Positions 1-5,862 of a stretch of 6,651 nucleotides of DNA are shown here, in pieces (position 1 is the first letter of the stretch; the number at the start of each line of letters is the position of its first letter). The notes under the pieces were generated by a model. The model saw only the letters and a program-made list of their open reading frames with translations. It was not told where the DNA came from and did not search any database. A program made the position numbers and the translations under genes. Source of the DNA: Nitrososphaera sp. (lineage in GTDB: Archaea; Thermoproteota; Nitrososphaeria; Nitrososphaerales; Nitrososphaeraceae); NCBI GenBank assembly GCA_025935445.1, contig JAICVG010000058.1, forward strand, positions 1-6,651. Direction: 5' to 3'.

Positions 1-1
1 C

Positions 2-1504
2 GTGTGCCCAAGCGAAGCGTTTGATGCTACTCCATATGCTAAAGCGATTGCAAGGTTCTTATTGCGCAACCCAATGTGCCAGAACCTTCCGCGCAAGTTC
101 AAAATCAATTTCTCATGCTGCGATAGCCATGGTCTGGTCAGAGTGGCTGACATTGGACTTGTGCCTACAGTCAAAAAATTATCGTCATCGTCATCGACGA
201 CTACAACAACAACTGAAAATAGTGGCGAAACGATTAGAGGATTTAAGATTTATCTTGGCGGCGGACTGGGAGCTGCCTCTTTTATAGGGCATTTACTTGA
301 AGACTTTACATCAGAAGACAGGCTCCTTGCAACATGCATGGCAACAATCAGGTTGTTTGATAGACATGGCAATCGTGAAAACATGGCAAGGAACAGAATG
401 CGCTATCTTGTACATGAGATGGGCTGGGAAAGATTCCAAAAGATGGTCCTCAAGGAGCGCTCGACAGTGGAAATGACAACTTCGCATTCGACAGAGCAAC
501 TCTTTGATGTCAAATCTCATGAGGATACAAGGCAGCTGCCAAAGGCGTCAGGGAGGATGACAACGATGACAAAATTGCCAATGCTAAATGTGAAGGTTAC
601 AAAGGATAGCCCGGGATTTGAGCGATGGCTCCATACCAATGCCGTTGCGCAAAAGCAGGAAGGATACTTTACAGCGTTTATTACTCTAGGAGCTGGAGAC
701 ATTACAGCAAGCCAGCTGAGGATACTTGCTTCGGCAATCCGCGACTATTCTGCAGAAGGCGTTGCTCGGAACACGCCCCAGCAGAACTTTGCATTGCGCT
801 ATGTGCGGGAAACCGATCTTCCAAACCTTTATGAAAAGCTTGCATCTGCCGGCCTTGCCAACCCCGGTGCCCTGACAATTGCTTCCGCTGTTGGTTGCTC
901 TGGAACCACATCGTGTAACCTTGCAATCACTAATTCGCACAGACTTGCAAAGGAAGTTCAACGCAAGTTCCTAGAGCTAGGGCTTGATATCGATGATTCC
1001 TTGCGAGATGCAACCATCAAGATAAGCGGCTGCCCCAACTCTTGCGGCCAGCACGAAATTGCAACCATTGGGTTCTTTGGCGGCGCGACGAGGGTGAACA
1101 ACACAATGACGCCAACTTACACCATGTTGTTTGGAGGCAGCGCGGGCGAGGCTGGCGAGCTTGGAAGGGCTGTAATGCGAGTGCCAGCGAAGAGGGTGAT
1201 TGACACAACGTTGAAGATAATTGAGCTGTACAAGAATGAAAGAGCAGCGGCAGCTACTGCTGATGGTGGTGGTGTTGGTGTTGGTGGTGAGGATGATCAT
1301 CATGAAACCCTGCACCAGTGGATTATCCGCTTGATAAAAGGCCAGGGGTCTGGAAGCATCAAGAACCTCGAAGACATGAAAGCAGCCCTTGCACAGGTGA
1401 TACAGCTGCCTCCTTCTCCTCAGCAGGATCCCGATGCCTATCGAGATTATGGCAGTGACTCACACTTTACTGCCAAGACTGCGAGAGGAGAATGCGCAGC
1501 TTGA
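2..1504 (+). CDS. Ferredoxin-type nitrite/sulfite reductase, siroheme and 4Fe-4S binding (5' partial)
   Basis: This is the C-terminal 500 residues of an assimilatory siroheme reductase, which carries out the six-electron reduction of nitrite to ammonia or sulfite to sulfide in the cytoplasm. Residues about 28-150 form the first nitrite/sulfite reductase half-domain (NLPRKFKI, then GGGLG at 87-91). About 211-285 form the second ferredoxin-like half-domain, with the likely siroheme-contacting R256-N-T-P-Q-Q. About 292-405 form the second catalytic half-domain. The cluster ligands are intact: C299-x5-C305 and C344-P-N-S-C348. The GTG at position 2 is probably only an internal Val codon, because the family normally has roughly 130-150 more residues before NLPRKFKI. 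Low-complexity inserts occur at 61-71 (Ser5-Thr6) and about 414-435 (Ala, Gly, Asp, His). The tail ends GECAA. The stop overlaps the downstream rhodanese gene. The nitrite or sulfite preference cannot be read from the motifs; the rhodanese neighbour leans towards sulfur. Confidence 0.9.
   Translation: MCPSEAFDATPYAKAIARFLLRNPMCQNLPRKFKINFSCCDSHGLVRVADIGLVPTVKKLSSSSSTTTTTTENSGETIRGFKIYLGGGLGAASFIGHLLEDFTSEDRLLATCMATIRLFDRHGNRENMARNRMRYLVHEMGWERFQKMVLKERSTVEMTTSHSTEQLFDVKSHEDTRQLPKASGRMTTMTKLPMLNVKVTKDSPGFERWLHTNAVAQKQEGYFTAFITLGAGDITASQLRILASAIRDYSAEGVARNTPQQNFALRYVRETDLPNLYEKLASAGLANPGALTIASAVGCSGTTSCNLAITNSHRLAKEVQRKFLELGLDIDDSLRDATIKISGCPNSCGQHEIATIGFFGGATRVNNTMTPTYTMLFGGSAGEAGELGRAVMRVPAKRVIDTTLKIIELYKNERAAAATADGGGVGVGGEDDHHETLHQWIIRLIKGQGSGSIKNLEDMKAALAQVIQLPPSPQQDPDAYRDYGSDSHFTAKTARGECAA
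182..214 (+). repeat. In-frame trinucleotide tract coding Ser5-Thr6
   Basis: Five alternating tcg/tca codons are followed by acg, act and three aca codons plus act. Together they encode residues 61-71 of the reductase fragment. The tract falls between two conserved blocks (the DIGLVP region and GGGLG), so it probably lengthens a surface loop. The simple codon alternation suggests growth by replication slippage. Confidence 0.8.
1241..1303 (+). repeat. In-frame low-complexity tract coding Ala/Gly/Asp/His linker
   Basis: This is a run of gca/gcg/gct codons, then ggt/gtt codons, then gat/cat codons. It encodes an Ala-rich, Gly-Val-rich and finally EDDHHE segment at about residues 414-435 of the reductase. 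It lies after the last catalytic half-domain and before the C-terminal helix and tail, so it is best read as a flexible linker rather than part of the fold. Confidence 0.75.
1481..1504 (+). promoter_or_regulatory. Ribosome binding site and TTGA stop/start overlap at the rhodanese start
   Basis: GAGAGGAG (1483-1490) is a strong Shine-Dalgarno match inside the end of the reductase gene. It ends 1 nt before ATG 1492, too close for a standard site, and 10 nt before TTG 1501, which overlaps the upstream TGA as TTGA. The same motif, spacing and TTGA overlap occur at the UPF0200/UPF0201 junction (2963-2982), which argues that TTG 1501 may be the true start. Either choice makes the two genes translationally coupled. 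Confidence 0.55.
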
Positions 1505-2379
1505 CAACAACAACAACAAGTGCAGCAGCAACAGCGGCAAATGCAAGAAAGAAAAAAGAAGCCAAAGTCTCAGATGAAGATTTCCAGCTTCCAATAGTAT
1601 GCGATGCCGATACCCTGAGGTCGCTCATACGCAGAAAAAAATCAGTGCGCGTAGTCGATGTACGCAAGGCAGAAGACTACCAAAGAGAGCACATACCTAC
1701 TGCAGTTTCATTGCCTCTTGCACGTGTTCTTGAAAATGATCAACCGGAGAGAATAGTGGCCTTTTTGGAGGAGCTTGGTATATCTGACAGCACTCCCGTC
1801 GTAGTGTATGACGATACATTTGGCGCGCTCGCCGCTAGGGTAGCTTGGACATTTCAATATGTTGGCCATGACAACACTGCACTACTAGAGATGACATTTA
1901 AACAGTGGAAGGAGCTTGGTCTTGAAACTGAAAAGCAACAGCGCACTTTTCCAAGGGCGAGGCATTCGCTCAACATCAAAAAGGACATCTATGTCGATGC
2001 TTCATATGTTGAGGCAGCCGCCAAGTCTAAGCCCAGCACGCTGCTTGTCGATTCAAGGGAACGGCTGAACTACCTAACAGAGCATATTCCTGGCGCAAGA
2101 AACATACCTTACACCATGGTAGGGTCAGAGGACAGCATACTGCGCAAGGCCGAGGAGCTAAAGCGGCTAATTGAAAACCGCGGCATAACAAATGACGCTG
2201 AGATAATCACATACTGCGGAAGTGTCGGGACGCTTTCAGGCTTAACCTACTATGCACTTAAGCTTGCAGGCTTTAAAAATGTCAAGTTATATCCAAAGTC
2301 ATTTAAAGAGTGGAAGGCCTTGGGCAAGCCAAAGGAAGAGTTCAAAGACGCCACCTACTGGGACCTTTCTGCTGAATGA
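1492..2379 (+). CDS. Tandem-domain rhodanese-family sulfurtransferase
   Basis: This is a two-domain thiosulfate or 3-mercaptopyruvate sulfurtransferase of 295 residues, a normal size for the family, probably cytoplasmic since no signal peptide is visible. The N-terminal rhodanese domain (about 25-145) shows VRVVDVR, GHIP-like EHIP and VVVYDD, but its catalytic position is Asp (D107). That is typical of the structural, inactive domain. The C-terminal domain (about 164-285) shows LLVDSRE, EHIPGARNIP and the active loop YCGSVGTLSG, with catalytic C242. The loop differs from both the CRKGVT of classical thiosulfate enzymes and the CGSGVTA of mercaptopyruvate enzymes, so the donor is unresolved. 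The N-terminus (5-20) is a Thr/Ala-rich tract followed by a basic patch. The start is ambiguous. ATG 1492 has a GAGAGGAG only 1 nt away. TTG 1501, overlapping the reductase stop as TTGA, has the same motif at 10 nt. Confidence 0.88.
   Translation: MRSLTTTTTSAAATAANARKKKEAKVSDEDFQLPIVCDADTLRSLIRRKKSVRVVDVRKAEDYQREHIPTAVSLPLARVLENDQPERIVAFLEELGISDSTPVVVYDDTFGALAARVAWTFQYVGHDNTALLEMTFKQWKELGLETEKQQRTFPRARHSLNIKKDIYVDASYVEAAAKSKPSTLLVDSRERLNYLTEHIPGARNIPYTMVGSEDSILRKAEELKRLIENRGITNDAEIITYCGSVGTLSGLTYYALKLAGFKNVKLYPKSFKEWKALGKPKEEFKDATYWDLSAE
1504..1540 (+). repeat. In-frame (ACA)n/(GCA)n tract at the rhodanese N-terminus
   Basis: Repeated aca codons are followed by gca/gcg codons, encoding a Thr5-Ser-Ala-rich leader before the first rhodanese domain. 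It resembles the Thr run in the upstream reductase in codon make-up. It is not hydrophobic enough to be a signal peptide. Confidence 0.75.
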
Positions 2380-2394
2380 CAATATCATCGTAAT

Positions 2395-2982
2395 ATGTCT
2401 AATAATAAAAGACTCATAGTCTGTCTCACAGGGATGCCAGGTGCGGGTAAGTCCTCAGTCGCATCTTTTCTTAAGGAAAAAGGCTTTGAGGTTGTGACCA
2501 TGGGCGATGTCGTAAGGGAAGAGGCAAAGAGGCAGGGCCTCGAGCCCACCGACATCAACCTCGGCAAGATGATGCTCAAGCTAAGACAGGATCTAGGGCC
2601 AGGAGCAGTGGGCCACATTGTGCTACAAAAGCTGGCAAGAGATGGCAGCTCTAGCAATGTGGTGATAGATGGCATACGCAGTATAGCCGAAGTTGAAGTT
2701 CTAAAGAAGGTAGGACACGTAAGACTTCTTGCAATCCATGCATCGCAGGACACTCGTTTTAAGCACCTCAAGGGAAGAGGCAGAGCAGACGCACCTTCAA
2801 ACGGCAACGAATTTACCGGAAGGGACAAGCGTGAACTGTCAGTCGGGGTTAGCGAGGCAATTGCGCTTGCAAATGAGATGATATCCAACAACGATCTGAC
2901 ACTAGAGCAGCTAAAGCTGCGTGCCTATGGTATTGTCAAAGAATGGCTTGAGGAAATATATAGAGGAGTGGAAAAGGCTTGA
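2395..2982 (+). CDS. UPF0200-family P-loop nucleotide kinase (dephospho-CoA kinase-like)
   Basis: This is a 195-residue P-loop NTPase of the archaeal UPF0200 family, usually about 180-190 residues, related to CoaE/adenylate kinase-type kinases. The Walker A motif is G13-MPGAGKSS at the N-terminus. It is followed by a GDVVREE segment (TMGDVVREEAKRQG) typical of nucleotide-monophosphate-kinase folds, and VVIDGIRS around residues 88-95 acts as the second conserved block. RFKHLKGRGR resembles a lid region with several Arg residues. ATP binding is well supported; the phosphate acceptor is not known to me. The known archaeal dephospho-CoA kinase belongs to a different, GTP-dependent family, so I do not call this CoaE. 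It starts 15 nt after the rhodanese stop without a clear Shine-Dalgarno site. ATG 2395 is kept because the next Met lies inside Walker A. Its TGA overlaps the UPF0201 start. Confidence 0.87.
   Translation: MSNNKRLIVCLTGMPGAGKSSVASFLKEKGFEVVTMGDVVREEAKRQGLEPTDINLGKMMLKLRQDLGPGAVGHIVLQKLARDGSSSNVVIDGIRSIAEVEVLKKVGHVRLLAIHASQDTRFKHLKGRGRADAPSNGNEFTGRDKRELSVGVSEAIALANEMISNNDLTLEQLKLRAYGIVKEWLEEIYRGVEKA
2963..2982 (+). promoter_or_regulatory. Ribosome binding site and TTGA overlap deciding the UPF0201 start
   Basis: GAGGAG (2963-2968) lies within the UPF0200 3' end, 10 nt before TTG 2979. The TTG shares its last two bases with the TGA stop of UPF0200. This indicates translational coupling and fixes the UPF0201 start at a TTG codon. 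Confidence 0.6.
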
Positions 2983-3386
2983 GAAAGCCCAATATTACAT
3001 CGCATATAGACCTCAAGGTTGAGGCGACCGTCAACCCGTCAGAGCGCACCCAAAAAGTCATTGACGCGATTGCAAATCTATTCGCAAGATGTTCACCAGA
3101 GCTGTCTTATAGAAGCAGAGTTGTGGGCAGAGCAGTTGGAAGCGATTCTCTTGCCATACTGTACGAGCAGGTGCGCTCAAGGTCTGCAATGGGTGTGCTA
3201 AGAAGAATGCTCTTGGACAACCGAGCAGGCGATAGCACATGGTTTTTGCTTAACAAGCAGGCTGCCACATCCGGCATTGCAGCAGTGATAGAAGACGAGC
3301 AGGAATCGCCACTTGGACCAATCAGGGTTACGATAAGCTGCGAAGAACTAGATGCCCTAATCGACTGGCTGGTCCCTGAGCAATAG
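2979..3386 (+). CDS. UPF0201-family protein (COG1325), probable RNA-binding
   Basis: This 135-residue archaeal protein is recognised by IDLKVEATVNPSE at the N-terminus (a beta strand plus turn), the conserved LNKQAA at 91-96 and SPLGPI at 110-115. From memory of the family, UPF0201 structures resemble an L5-like RNA-binding fold and COG1325 was predicted to be exosome-associated; neither is shown by this sequence alone. The start is TTG 2979, which overlaps the UPF0200 stop as TTGA. GAGGAG at 2963-2968 sits 10 nt upstream. No ATG or GTG in this frame gives the conserved N-terminus, so the TTG start is well supported. In some archaea UPF0200 and UPF0201 are one fused polypeptide (annotated UPF0200/UPF0201), which implies that the two act together. 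Confidence 0.85.
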   Translation: MRKPNITSHIDLKVEATVNPSERTQKVIDAIANLFARCSPELSYRSRVVGRAVGSDSLAILYEQVRSRSAMGVLRRMLLDNRAGDSTWFLLNKQAATSGIAAVIEDEQESPLGPIRVTISCEELDALIDWLVPEQ

Positions 3387-3433
3387 CCATTGCATGAGGA
3401 AAGCTTCTTTTACCCCCGTCAGTATAGGGGTCC

Positions 3434-3580
3434 ATGGCAACAGAGGCATATTGCGTCAAATGTAAAGCCAAAAGGACGATGAAGGATGAGAAAAAAGTGA
3501 CAATGAAAAACGGCAAGCCAGCCACGCAAGGCATATGCACAGTCTGCGGGACGAAGATGTTTAAGATAGGAGGCAAATGA
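3434..3580 (+). CDS. Small zinc-ribbon protein, DUF5679-like (48 residues)
   Basis: This is a complete ORF running from ATG to TGA. The 48-residue product has two CxxC pairs, C7-V-K-C10 and C35-T-V-C38, separated by 24 residues, which should bind one zinc ion. The pattern CVKCKAK...MKNGKP...GxCxVCGTKMF matches what I recall of DUF5679, a small domain common in Thaumarchaeota and in some bacteria. The protein is basic (many Lys), so nucleic-acid or ribosome contact is plausible but inferred. It lies 47 nt after UPF0201 and immediately before the T-rich terminator, so it is the last gene of the unit. No good Shine-Dalgarno site is visible; GGGG at 3427-3430 is only 3 nt from the ATG. A TTCTTTTAC element about 22 nt upstream could be a weak promoter for a leaderless transcript. 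Confidence 0.88.
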   Translation: MATEAYCVKCKAKRTMKDEKKVTMKNGKPATQGICTVCGTKMFKIGGK

Positions 3581-3582
3581 CG

Positions 3583-3613
3583 TTTTTCCTTTTTTTCATT
3601 TTTTGTTTTTTTT
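3583..3613 (+). terminator. Poly-T archaeal terminator
   Basis: Four T-runs (3583-3587, 3590-3596, 3599-3604, 3606-3613) begin 2 nt after the zinc-ribbon stop codon. No hairpin precedes them. Oligo-T tracts on the non-template strand are the usual intrinsic termination signal in archaea. They separate the first gene block from the ABC exporter. Confidence 0.75.
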
Positions 3614-3635
3614 CCTATGAGAAAAACATCAAGGC

Positions 3636-3643
3636 ATAATATA
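3636..3643 (+). promoter_or_regulatory. TATA box for the ABC exporter genes
   Basis: ATAATATA lies 34 nt before the ATG at 3678. An archaeal start site about 25 nt downstream would leave a 5' leader of only about 10 nt. This fits the absence of a Shine-Dalgarno sequence before the ATP-binding gene. Confidence 0.55.
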
Positions 3644-3677
3644 CCTGTATCTGTCATAATCATGTAACTGTTCGATA

Positions 3678-4622
3678 ATGATAAAGATAAGAAGCCTAGT
3701 CAAAAAGTATGGCAATCACATTGCAGTAGATAACCTTACACTTGACATTAATGAGAATGAAGTTTTTGGGCTGCTGGGCTCAAATGGCGCCGGCAAGACA
3801 ACTACTATACATATGCTTGCTACACTGCTCAAGCCATCTTCTGGCGGCGCTACTGTGAATGGCTATGATATTGTCTGCCAGCCAGCGAAGGTGCGCTCAA
3901 GTATTGGAATTGTATTTCAGGCTCCAAGCAGCGATGATATGCTCACTGGCTACGAAAACCTGCAACTGCATTCCATGCTGTATAGTATCCCGCGGCACAC
4001 AAGGAAGCAAAGGATAGACGAAGTGCTCAACCTGGTTGGACTGACTGAGCGCAGGCACGACCAAGTCAAGACGTATTCTGGCGGCATGCGGAGGCGCCTT
4101 GAAATTGCACGTGGATTGCTTCACAAACCAAAGGTGATGTTCCTTGATGAGCCAACGCTTGGGCTTGACCCAGCAAGTAGGGAGACGATGTGGAAGTATA
4201 TACAGCGCCTCGTAAGAGAGGAGAAGATGACTGTGATTTTGACGACACATTACATGGAAGAAGCCGACATACTCTGTGACAGAATCGGCATTATTGATAA
4301 GGGAAGAATAGTAGCCCTTGACACGCCCAAAGGGTTGAAGGCAGGGCTTGGAGGCGATATCATTAGGATAAAGACGCGCAACAATCCAGATAAAATCAGC
4401 CAGCTTGACTTTGTTCACAAAGTCGAGCAGAACGATGGGTTTTTGGTAATATCAGTCAACAACGCCAAGCGGGACCTGCCAATGCTGCTGCGGCACGTCG
4501 ACGCAGACATAGCCGAGTTTGCTAGTCCCACGCTCAATGATGTATTCATTCATTTGACTGGTCGCAACATCAAGGAAGAGCCTGAGGGAGGTTTTGCAGA
4601 GAAGTATGCAAAATACGACTAG
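3678..4622 (+). CDS. ABC transporter ATP-binding protein, DrrA/NatA-like exporter type
   Basis: This is the 314-residue cytoplasmic ATPase of an ABC-2 exporter. All nucleotide-binding motifs are intact: Walker A GSNGAGKTT (34-42), Q-loop Q81 in IVFQAP, signature YSGGM (133-137), Walker B VMFLDEP with catalytic E158, D-loop LGLDP (161-165) and H-loop H191 in TTHYMEEAD. The SGGMRRRLEIARGLLHKP wording is characteristic of the DrrA/NatA branch. Residues about 220-314 match the C-terminal accessory domain of that branch. Length is normal (DrrA-type proteins are about 300-330). It precedes and overlaps the permease gene, its obvious partner. The substrate is unknown; drugs, lipids and polysaccharides are all exported by members of this branch. 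Confidence 0.93.
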   Translation: MIKIRSLVKKYGNHIAVDNLTLDINENEVFGLLGSNGAGKTTTIHMLATLLKPSSGGATVNGYDIVCQPAKVRSSIGIVFQAPSSDDMLTGYENLQLHSMLYSIPRHTRKQRIDEVLNLVGLTERRHDQVKTYSGGMRRRLEIARGLLHKPKVMFLDEPTLGLDPASRETMWKYIQRLVREEKMTVILTTHYMEEADILCDRIGIIDKGRIVALDTPKGLKAGLGGDIIRIKTRNNPDKISQLDFVHKVEQNDGFLVISVNNAKRDLPMLLRHVDADIAEFASPTLNDVFIHLTGRNIKEEPEGGFAEKYAKYD

Positions 4623-5388
4623 CATACAGGATCATTTGGCCAAAGTGTATGCATTATGGCTTCGGGAGTTCAAAGTTTTCTTGCGGGAGCGGAGCCGGCT
4701 TGTGGCATCAACCTTTACCCCCATCCTATGGCTATTTGTAATTGGATCAGGATTGGGTTCTGCAGCACCTTCGGAGTTGCCGCCGGGCGTTGACTACCAG
4801 CAATTCATTTTCCCCGGCATCGTGAGCATGTCAATAATATTTACATCTGTGTTTTATGGATCGTACATAATATGGGATCGCAAATTTGATTTTTTAAAGA
4901 GTGTGATGGTGGCGCCGGTTAGCAGGGCTACGGTGTTTGTAGGCAAGACGCTGGGCGGCATGACTAACTCACTTATTCAGGCTGCAATACTTATTGCAAT
5001 CGGGGTTGCGATAGGAATTCCATTCACACCTCTCTCACTTGCACAGGCTGCAGCAGTAGTGCTACTGATGTCGTTTGGGCTCACGTCTCTTGGACTAGCC
5101 CTTGGTAGCTATATGTACAGCCTTGAAGGATTCCAGATGATCGTTAGCTTTGTGGTATTTCCTCTATTCTTTCTATCCGGTGCTCTCTTTCCACTTGACA
5201 ACCTACCGGAATGGCTTTCAGTTCTGACGGCTGCTGACCCTGCTACATACGGTGTGGATGCTTTGAGGAACTTGACGCTTGGCACTGGTACCTACGGAGT
5301 TGAGCTTGATCTCGCAATTCTGGTCGGCTATACTGCCGCACTTGGAGCTTTTGGTGTCTATTCTTTTGCCAAGATGAAGGCGGTTTGA
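4606..5388 (+). CDS. ABC-2 type permease, DrrB-like exporter subunit
   Basis: This is the membrane subunit that pairs with the upstream ATPase. The ATG at 4606 gives 260 residues, normal for the family, and overlaps the ATPase stop by 17 nt. An in-frame TTG at 4594 would add four residues, but the GAGGGAGG motif (4584-4591) lies only 2 nt from it versus 14 nt from the ATG, so the start is not settled. A cytoplasmic amphipathic start with FLRERSRL is followed by six hydrophobic segments, at about 34-52, 66-90, 115-138, 143-169, 176-197 and 235-255. FFLSGALFPLDNLP (188-201) is the hallmark of ABC-2 permeases between segments five and six. The loop VDALRNLTLG before the last segment is also typical. 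No second permease is present, so a homodimer is likely. Confidence 0.92.
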   Translation: MQNTTSIQDHLAKVYALWLREFKVFLRERSRLVASTFTPILWLFVIGSGLGSAAPSELPPGVDYQQFIFPGIVSMSIIFTSVFYGSYIIWDRKFDFLKSVMVAPVSRATVFVGKTLGGMTNSLIQAAILIAIGVAIGIPFTPLSLAQAAAVVLLMSFGLTSLGLALGSYMYSLEGFQMIVSFVVFPLFFLSGALFPLDNLPEWLSVLTAADPATYGVDALRNLTLGTGTYGVELDLAILVGYTAALGAFGVYSFAKMKAV

Positions 5389-5477
5389 TTGATTTTATTG
5401 GATTGCGGTTTTATCTGTTTGCACCAATATTCAATATACCCTTTCTAGGAGTTCTTAGCAGTAAGGATTTTTTACAG

Positions 5478-5485
5478 TATATAAG
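5478..5485 (+). promoter_or_regulatory. TATA box for tRNA-Pro(GGG)
   Basis: TATATAAG ends 25 nt before the first base of the mature tRNA. This spacing would place transcription start at or next to the tRNA 5' end. The preceding 5389-5477 stretch has several short T-runs but no gene or clear structure. Confidence 0.6.
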
Positions 5486-5510
5486 AGGTTATTGCAACCA
5501 AGGAAAGCGA

Positions 5511-5587
5511 GGGGTCGTCGTCTAGCTTGGCAGGATGTCAGCCTGGGGCGCTGGAGGTCGTGGGTTCGAATCCCACCGACCCCACCA
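5511..5587 (+). tRNA. tRNA-Pro (anticodon GGG), CCA encoded
   Basis: This is a complete cloverleaf without an intron. The acceptor stem GGGGTCG/CGACCCC is fully paired, and the D arm pairs GTCT with GGAT. The anticodon stem TCAGC/GCTGG carries loop CTGGGGC with anticodon GGG at 5545-5547, reading CCC and CCU. The variable loop is AGGTC and the T arm is GTGGG-TTCGAAT-CCCAC. The discriminator A is at 5584 and the 3' CCA is encoded at 5585-5587. It is 65/74 identical to the tRNA-Pro(CGG) on the other strand. Confidence 0.96.
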
Positions 5588-5788
5588 TATTTATGATACT
5601 ATTAAACCATGATCATGTTCTAGTGACATTGAGCATCGATTTTGAATTCGTCACATAACGGTTGAAGAGAGAGTCAACAATTCAACTCATGAGCAAAGTT
5701 AAGAATTTATGTTGCATCTTCATACAGAATAGCTTAACTGTGGTGCTAATCAGAACGGCATTTTCTTATGCATATCCAAGAATAGCTA

Positions 5789-5862
5789 TGGGGCCGGCCG
5801 GATTCGAACCGGCGACCTCCAGCGCCCGAGGCTGGCATCCTGCCAAGCTAGACAACGGCCCC
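5789..5862 (-). tRNA. tRNA-Pro (anticodon CGG), no encoded CCA
   Basis: Read on the minus strand, this is a complete intron-less cloverleaf. The acceptor is GGGGCCG/CGGCCCC, the D arm GTCT/GGAT and the anticodon stem CCAGC/GCTGG. Loop CTCGGGC has anticodon CGG (plus-strand 5826-5828), which reads CCG. The T arm is GCCGG-TTCGAAT-CCGGC with discriminator A at 5789. The next minus-strand bases are TAG, so CCA must be added after transcription. It points towards tRNA-Pro(GGG) across a 201-nt spacer. Confidence 0.96.

Noticed and set aside
2..4. GTG as the start codon of the nitrite/sulfite reductase
   Set aside because: The family requires another N-terminal ferredoxin-like half-domain before this point, so the gene almost certainly continues upstream of the window.
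2385..2891. 168-residue minus-strand ORF
   Set aside because: It is antisense to the UPF0200 kinase; its Ser/Leu-rich composition is what reverse-frame reading of that gene produces.
3412..3431. Short inverted repeat ACCCC...GGGGT before the zinc-ribbon gene
   Set aside because: A 5-bp stem with a 10-nt loop is weak and has no riboswitch or terminator context; chance is the better explanation.
3328..3663. 111-residue minus-strand ORF over the zinc-ribbon gene and terminator
   Set aside because: It contains the poly-T tract read as Lys codons and runs antisense to UPF0201 and the zinc-ribbon gene; no promoter or ribosome site is visible.
3897..4418. 173-residue minus-strand ORF
   Set aside because: It lies antisense inside the ABC ATPase gene, whose motifs are all intact, and its product has no recognisable domain.
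5608..5617. Perfect 10-bp palindrome CATGATCATG between the tRNA genes
   Set aside because: It is a single copy with no flanking promoter it would control; such palindromes arise often by chance.
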